NCBI GenBank assembly: GCA_963556695.1
Contig: CAUWAG010000010.1
Coordinates: 5,022,001-5,086,000, forward strand
Source: Anthostomella pinea
Lineage: Eukaryota; Ascomycota; Sordariomycetes; Xylariales; Xylariaceae
Length of the DNA: 64,000 bases
Direction of reading: 5' to 3'
Below the pieces are notes generated by a model that was not told the DNA's origin, did no database searches, and saw nothing but the letters and a program-made list of their open reading frames with translations. Shown one piece after another: positions 57,980-64,000 of this stretch (position 1 is its first letter; each line of letters starts with the position of its first letter). The translations under genes were made by a program, and so were the position numbers.

Positions 57980-58795
57980 GAGTTTCGCGCATCACCGCCA
58001 CCGTAACATCGACTCAATAAAAAACATCGTATGAGGGTATTTAGAATCTTTAGATTTCAAAAATTGAGTCTCGGAGGGGCTGGCGCAAGCGGTTGGTGAA
58101 ATGCTTACTCTGGACGTTGGCCGGCCGGGGTCGCTGGGGCACAGGGAGCCACGCGGAGCACGCAGAGACGGTGCCTTCACACCATAAGACGGCCCCGTAA
58201 ACTGGTAGAAAGGTAGCCTGATTGTATCAAAACAAGGTGATTGTGCTGTCCTGGGGAATTCAACACGATCGGGTGTTGTTGCGTACTTCCCCAGAGCACA
58301 TTGCCTTGTTCAACCACTTACCTCGCTACACCGCACCTCATCTCTCATCCATCCTGACCACCAGGTAAGCAAGACCTCAACCAATACCCCGTGCCTCTGA
58401 ACACATCTGGAGCAAGAACCACACATTACCAGCTTCAATACGGCCCTTTCTGCAACCTCCGAGTCGGACAGTCCGGAAGTGTGACCCCGGCATCCTGGGG
58501 GCAGATGCTAACGCAATACATGCATAGGTAGATCATCGGCGGTTCGGAGCTCGGGTGAGACTTGAGACTACCTCGGCACTAAGGTAAGAGGTACATATGT
58601 ACAGTTTGGATGACGGCATTCCAGCTGTTTTTTTTGGGCTAATGTACCTTATCCTCAGAATTGTCGAATCAATCGCTTCAACACCACACCCGTACTGCTC
58701 AGAGCCAATTCCTTGTCAGCGTCGCGCGTCGGCGACGCCATCGAGTACCTCGGAAACTTTCCACTCGGCGACACGGTCGCTGAAGGGCTTCCATC
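57980..58795 (+). other. Intergenic: upstream region of the ABC transporter gene
   Basis: No gene seen. Must hold the transporter promoter and leader; open frames that overlap the start of that gene are shadows. Confidence 0.5.
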
Positions 58796-61192
58796 ATGGT
58801 GTCAGGCCTGTCAGGCCCCATGCGCCGCGTGCTGCTGAGCTCGCAACGCGGTGCCGGTGTCGCGAGTCTCTTCCAGCCCTCTCCTCTCCTGCCCCGTGCC
58901 AACAACCTCTCTGCGGCCTTCACACGAGCCAAGGGCACGACTTCGAACCAGACCACGGCCTCGAGCCTCGTTTCCCGAGCCACCCGTTCCGTCGTTCCCG
59001 CCCAGCACGCGTCCTTGCGCTTCTTCCCCGGTGTCGCTCGACACTACGCAGCAAACAAGGTTGTCCAGAAGGAGAGCCAGATTGCGGAGGCTGGAGCCAG
59101 CAAGACCAATGTGCTCAAGCTCGACGAGTCCGGAAATGCCGTGCAGCCAGAGGACAGCCTGGGCAGGAGCGAGAAGGGAGCCAAAGCCGCCGAGTACAAC
59201 TATTCAGCCCGACTCAGTAAGGAAGGGAAGGACGACACGAAAGGCTGGCGCGCTTTGAAAGAGGTCGGACGTCTGCTCCGCTTCGCACGCCCAGAGCTTC
59301 TGCCGCTCACCGGTGCCATTGTGTTGCTCTTCACGTCCTCAGCTATTACCTTGGGCGTGCCTTACGTTGTGGGAAAGATTATGGGTGAGTGGCGTCTGCA
59401 TTCTAGGTTGAATGCAACTGTTTCTCGCTGACAAGCCTCGACAGATCTCGCCACAACGACCACCTTCGAGGACACCCGCATCTTTGGTCTGACCCTGTAC
59501 CAGTTCTTCCCGGCCTTTGCGCTGTTCCTGTCTGTCGGCGCGTGCTCCAACTTCGGACGCATAGTTCTGCTCCGAATCATTGGCGAGCGCGTGGTCACGC
59601 GCCTGCGCTCCCAGCTGTTCCGCAGGACCGTCAACCAGGACGCAGAGTTCTTCGACGCAAATAAGGTTGGCGATCTGATCTCTCGACTTGGCTCCGACAC
59701 TGTCATTGTTGGAAAGAGCATCACGCAGAATGTTTCCGACGGACTGCGAGCGTTGATCAGCGGCATAGCGGGGCTGAGTGCGATGACTTGGATCAGTCCT
59801 GAACTCTCCATGACGATCCTCTACGCAGTCCCCTTCATCGGTACGGCTACATTTCTCTATACTAGAGTCATTAGACGGCTTAGTCGTACCATGCAAGCGA
59901 GACTAGGTCAGCTGACCAAGGTTGGGGAGGAACGGCTCGGTAACGTGAGGACGAGCCAGATGTTTGTTGGCGAGGCTCAGGAGGTCGGTCGCTACAACAA
60001 GCAAGTGCGCAAAATCTTCAGTACCGGCGTCAAGATGTCCAAGTTCGATGCCCTGTTCTACTCGTGGAACGGTTGGGTAGGGCAGATGATGATAATAGCA
60101 TTACTCTGGTCGGGCGGCGGACTCGTGCGAGAGGGTATCCTCACGACAGGCGATCTGACCACCTTCATGATGTATGCGGCGTGGGCCGGATCGAGCGTCG
60201 GCGGAGTTACTAACTTCTTGTCCGAACTGATGAAGGGTGTCGGTGCAGCGACTCGATTGTTCGAGCTTCAAGACCGAAAGCCGACCATCCCTTTGACGAG
60301 GGGAAACAAGATTACGTCGGCTAAGGGTGCCATTAAGTTCTCCGACGTCGGGTTCGTGTATCCTACCCGTCCGAGTGTCTCGGTATTCAAGAGGCTCGAC
60401 TTTGAGATTCCTGGAGGAAGCAACGTCTGCATTGTGGGTCCGTCGGGATCAGGAAAGTCAACTGTGTCGGCTCTCATGCTACGATTCTACAATCCCACGA
60501 CGGGTATCATCACGCTCAATGGGGAGGACATCACCAAGTTCAACGTCAAGCAACTGCGTCGAAAGATCGGGGTGGTGTCTCAAGAACCGGTCCTGTTTTC
60601 TGGCACCATCCAAGAAAACATCGCGTACGGCAGGCCTGGAGCTACTCTCGCTGAAATCAAGGAGGCGGCTCGTAGAGCGAACTGCACTTTCATACAGGAT
60701 CAGCCACAGGGTTTCGAGACGGCGGTCGGATCCAGGGGCGCACAACTATCCGGTGGACAGAAGCAGCGCATTGCGATTGCCAGGGCCCTCATCACCAATC
60801 CAGACATCCTCATTCTCGACGAGGCGACCTCGGCTCTCGATGCTGAGTCTGAGACGGCGGTCAACGCTGCTCTCGCAACAGTCATGGACGGCAACATGAC
60901 CATCATCTCGATCGCGCACCGTCAATCGACGATCGCAAGATCGGACCGGGTGATCGTGCTGAGCAAACAGGGCACCGTCGACGAGGTCGGAACCTATGCA
61001 GAGCTCTACGCGAACAAGGAGAGCGCTCTCAGCAAGCTGTTGGAGCACCAGAGAACGGGGGCGGGATTCCCCGACCCCCGCAAGTCACAGCCTCCCGACC
61101 TTGTGGAGGAGGAGGTGACTGAGGAGGAGCTGCACGAGCACGATGAAGAAGACGCCGATGATGCCGTCAACGAAAAGAAGTCGCGAAAGTGA
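58796..61192 (+). CDS. mdl1: Mitochondrial ABC half-transporter, Mdl1/ABCB10 type
   Basis: An inner-membrane ABC exporter; yeast Mdl1 exports peptides from the matrix. Two exons (58796-59384, 59445-61192) give 778 residues. A long basic presequence rich in Arg, Ser and Ala (MVSGLSGPMRRVLLSSQRG onward, about 85 residues) points to mitochondria. One six-helix transmembrane domain (about 180-470) is followed by one nucleotide-binding domain: Walker A GPSGSGKST 528-536, signature LSGGQ 631-635, Walker B ILILDE 651-656, then IAHRQST with the switch histidine. The order TMD-NBD in one chain makes it a half transporter that must dimerise. The C-terminus is strongly acidic, ending DDAVNEKKSRK. Mdl2 is a less likely alternative. 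Confidence 0.92.
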
Positions 61193-62352
61193 TGGCGCGT
61201 CTGGATATACCCACTTGGTTGCTTTGCATGGATTGAGTCTTCTCGACGGTCGTCGTGGAAAGGGAAGGCATAATACACGGAAAAGGAAATAAGGAATTTT
61301 GAGGAGTTGGGGTGAGCAGATGGCGAAGATTGGGGGCGACTTGGGCCACGACGATTGCTTGCTTGTATATGTGCCTGCCCTCTCTGCCGATATGTACACT
61401 AAATTCTCCACTCACGATACCATTCAGTTGGTCGGACTCGGCGAAGTCCGTGGGTTTCTTGATATATACTTGGAGAGAGAGAGAGTCCTCACGATAGGAC
61501 CATGCTCACGCAACAAGATAAAATGGTACGTGAAAGGAGCGTCTTCTTCCTGCTGTGAAGCCGTAATGTCCTGCATTGGCCTCTATGCTAGAATCAGGTG
61601 CTCATAATGACCATTGTAGTCTCTCAGAGGAACCAGCTGGAGTTGCTTAATGAGTGACTTGAAGCTGAGAACGGTGATAATATGTAAGATGGCACCTATT
61701 AGTATGTGATACCCGGCGTCTGTTAGGAGCGAGGGAGGGAGGCAGCGGCTCTTTGCAAGGGCCCACTTATTTCCAATGGGTGTAAAAGGGTAGTATATCT
61801 GTAAAAAGATGAGCAAATTTTCCATTAATCGTGCATGTAGTAAACCTACCATAGTTGCTACGGGACAGCCTGTTCTAGGGATTTAAACCCCCGCTACACG
61901 ATAGCCCACTTGGTAAATAAACATCGTTTTCTAGGAACTTAGTTCTTCTTTTTACAATCTCACTTCTTAAAAGTCGGCTGTTTAAGTGGTGTTCAAGTCT
62001 AAGAAGTTTGCCCCCACTTTCAGCTCTAGGTAGGTAGCTTCCGTCCTTCCATTTTATTCGCCGAGCTACGACGAGCTGACTGGTCCGTTCATTTATACAT
62101 CAACGACAGGTCATTGATCACACTGTTTTTGTACAGCAGCATATCTCAAGCAAGGGACGATAAGCTGCGGCTCTGCTTACCTGCTTACCTGCCTACCCGG
62201 TCTGTTGGGACTGACGAGAAACCGCTGCTCTTACCCAACAACGTCTCGCTTCCCCCTTCCACGCTGAGCTTGGCGACTTACCTATAACAAGAACCACTGC
62301 CACATCGTCCATCCCTTTCCTTGCAGTTGCAGTAGACACATCAACAGTCGAG
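61193..62352. other. Intergenic, no gene seen
   Basis: The left part is 3' flank of the transporter gene. Minus-strand sequence at about 61865-61912 has a B-box-like GGTTTAAATCC downstream of AAGTGG, but the spacing is too short for a tRNA. The right end holds the lipase promoter. Confidence 0.45.
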
Positions 62353-63340
62353 ATGGTGCAAATCACAGAGGGGAAATTCAAGATCGACGGCGTGAGCCTG
62401 TTCACGAAAACATGGCTGGTAAGCAAGACCGCACCCGCCCACTTGTGACAATCAGTGGCTGACACACGCACAGCCTGGTGGGGATGTACCACCCAAGGCC
62501 AAGATGATCATGTTCCACGGCTTCAGCGACCACATAGGCCGGTACTACGACTTCTTCCCCTACCTAGCCTCGCGCGGCATCGCCGTCTACGGCGTGGACC
62601 AGCGGGGCTGGGGCAAGAGCGCGCCCACGCACAGCGACAAGGGCCGATCAGGGCCGACGACGCGCGTGCTCGCCGACATGGCGGCCTTCGTGCAGGACCG
62701 CGCCGCAGCCGCGCCCGCCACGGCGCCCGTCTTTGTTTGCGGCCACTCGATGGGTGGCGGGCAGGTCATGGCGCTGGCGAGCTCGCCCGAGCACGAATCC
62801 GATGTGGTCGCGCGCGTGCGCGGCTGGATCCTCGAGGCGCCCTTTCTGGGCTTCGCGCAGGAGCTGCAGCCCAACTGGCTGACCATCGCCAGCGGCAAGC
62901 TGGCGTCGCACGTGCTGCCTGGCTTCAAGATGCACCGGCCCATCCCGCCCGAGGACATCACGCGCGACCCGGACGTGCAGCGCAGCATCGCCGACGACGC
63001 CCTCTGCCACAACTACGGCACGCTGGAGGGGCTGGCGGGCATGCTGGACCGCACCGAAAAGCTCTCCTCGGGCCGCATGCAGCTGAGTCCGAAGGTGAGG
63101 TCGCTGCTGCTGGCGCACGGCACGGGGGACAAGGCGACCAGCTTTGACAAGTCCAAGGCGTGGTTTGAGCGCCAGACGCAGCTGCAGGATAAGGAGTTCA
63201 AGGCGTACGAGGGCGTCTATCATCAGATTCATGCTGATCACGGCAAGGAGGTTTTCTATGAGGATGTGGCGAATTGGATCCTGGCGCGGTGTGATGGTGA
63301 TGGGCCGACAGGTGGTGGTGCGCCGGAGGCGAAGCTGTGA
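62353..63340 (+). CDS. Monoacylglycerol lipase-like serine hydrolase (Yju3 type)
   Basis: An alpha/beta hydrolase expected to cleave monoacylglycerols on lipid droplets or membranes. Two exons (62353-62418, 62474-63340) give 310 residues. The oxyanion segment MIMFHGFSDH begins at residue 33, the nucleophile elbow GHSMGG has Ser114, the acid is Asp241 in LLLAHGTGDKATS, and the base is His272 (or His275) in GVYHQIHADHG. This layout, including the DQRGWGKSA segment, matches human MGLL and yeast Yju3. Third-position GC is very high. There is no signal peptide or membrane helix. The family is secure; the physiological substrate is inferred. Confidence 0.92.
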
Positions 63341-64000
63341 AGGGGGTTGGTAGACTGGGTGGATGGATCGTGAGGTTGGTGGGAGAAGACGGACGCTTGA
63401 CGGACAGACGGGGAGATGGGACAATATACATGAGTTGGTGGATACCTCTGCTTCCAGCTCAGGAGGTTACTCCCTTGGAGACTTGCCCTTTTGAAGGCAA
63501 AGACTCAAGACGGAAGCGTCGATTAAGTGAGAGGGAAAGAGACCTCTGCATCCAGGCCTCTGGGGGAAAGCCTACCGTCATTTGAACCATACCAGATACC
63601 AGCACTACACGTGAATAAAAATAACAACCGGGCCAACCACGCAGGCCGACAGATATATAGATAATTACATCCACCATACACACCACATAGGACAGTTTGG
63701 GACATAAGAATATCCGATCTTTGACAAAATGAAACGACCTCCGCTGTGCTCATTACTTTCAATGCTCTTATTGTATCATCTGGACTACGCTGGTCTCGTC
63801 CGGCACCTCAGGGAGGGTGGGCAACCGTGTCTAATATTGTGAAAATTTGTGTATATTTTTGTTGTACTCTCACCCTCGAAAGGAATCAGGCCTAACTATC
63901 AGGCCTAACTAAACCCTCCTCTGGGATTGTTGACTTCTCGCAACTCATAATGCTACTAAGTCACTGTTGCTGTTCTCTGCGCGCTGGAGACTGTGAATAT
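63341..64000. other. Intergenic at window edge
   Basis: Lipase 3' flank, then sequence with no recognised gene. A direct duplication of ATCAGGCCTAACTA lies at about 63885-63910. Confidence 0.45.

Noticed and set aside
58597..59258. Long frames overlapping the start of the ABC transporter
   Set aside because: They are out-of-frame shadows of the GC-rich first exon.
61864..61912. Minus-strand tRNA-like half with AAGTGG and GGTTTAAATCC
   Set aside because: The spacing between the two boxes is too short for a tRNA gene.

Overview
This window looks like nuclear DNA of a filamentous ascomycete, most likely a sordariomycete. Genes carry short introns (about 47-140 nt, one of 390 nt) with GTRNGT donors and YAG acceptors. 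Coding exons are GC-rich, and orthologues of Hrd1, glycogenin, calmodulin, Tlg2, clathrin light chain, Rtt103 and Mdl1 have filamentous-fungal gene structures. I rebuilt spliced models by eye and checked each for frame and total length, so splice sites are inferences from sequence rather than transcript data.

Layout. 0-6.1 kb: a small NTF2/SnoaL-fold protein, a 592-bp AT-rich inverted-repeat element, then the ERAD ubiquitin ligase Hrd1. 6.1-23.1 kb: a 17-kb stretch in which I can support no gene; it holds one short inverted-repeat element and several microsatellites. 23.1-25.4 kb: a four-finger C2H2 transcription factor that borders this desert. 28-29 kb: a family-16 methyltransferase (EFM7/NNT1-like). 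30.3-33.1 kb: glycogenin with a long disordered tail. 35.6-37.0 kb: a CDF metal transporter with Mn-type motifs. 38.4-40.2 kb: a Golgi/ER-type GH47 alpha-mannosidase. 40.7-43.6 kb: a patch of degraded-looking coding sequence followed by a fungal multi-pass membrane protein gene whose middle does not read through in one frame. 45.6-63.3 kb: a dense housekeeping block of calmodulin, Tlg2 syntaxin, a mitochondrial RNA-binding-type protein, cytochrome oxidase subunit 7, clathrin light chain, Rtt103, a mitochondrial ABC half-transporter (Mdl1) and a monoacylglycerol lipase.

How the genes relate. There is no biosynthetic cluster. Several products share compartments: Hrd1 (ER quality control), GH47 mannosidase (glycoprotein trimming), Tlg2 and clathrin light chain (Golgi-endosome traffic), and the putative mitochondrial PPR-like protein with Cox7 and Mdl1 (mitochondrion). 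Three gene pairs are divergent and probably share promoter regions.

The best candidate for something undescribed is a family of five short TA-flanked inverted-repeat elements scattered through the intergenic space. Other points are the two-frameshift membrane-protein gene, the large desert, a 16-nt calmodulin microexon and an in-frame, stop-free intron in glycogenin. I did not see a CRISPR array, rRNA, a convincing tRNA or any viral gene.
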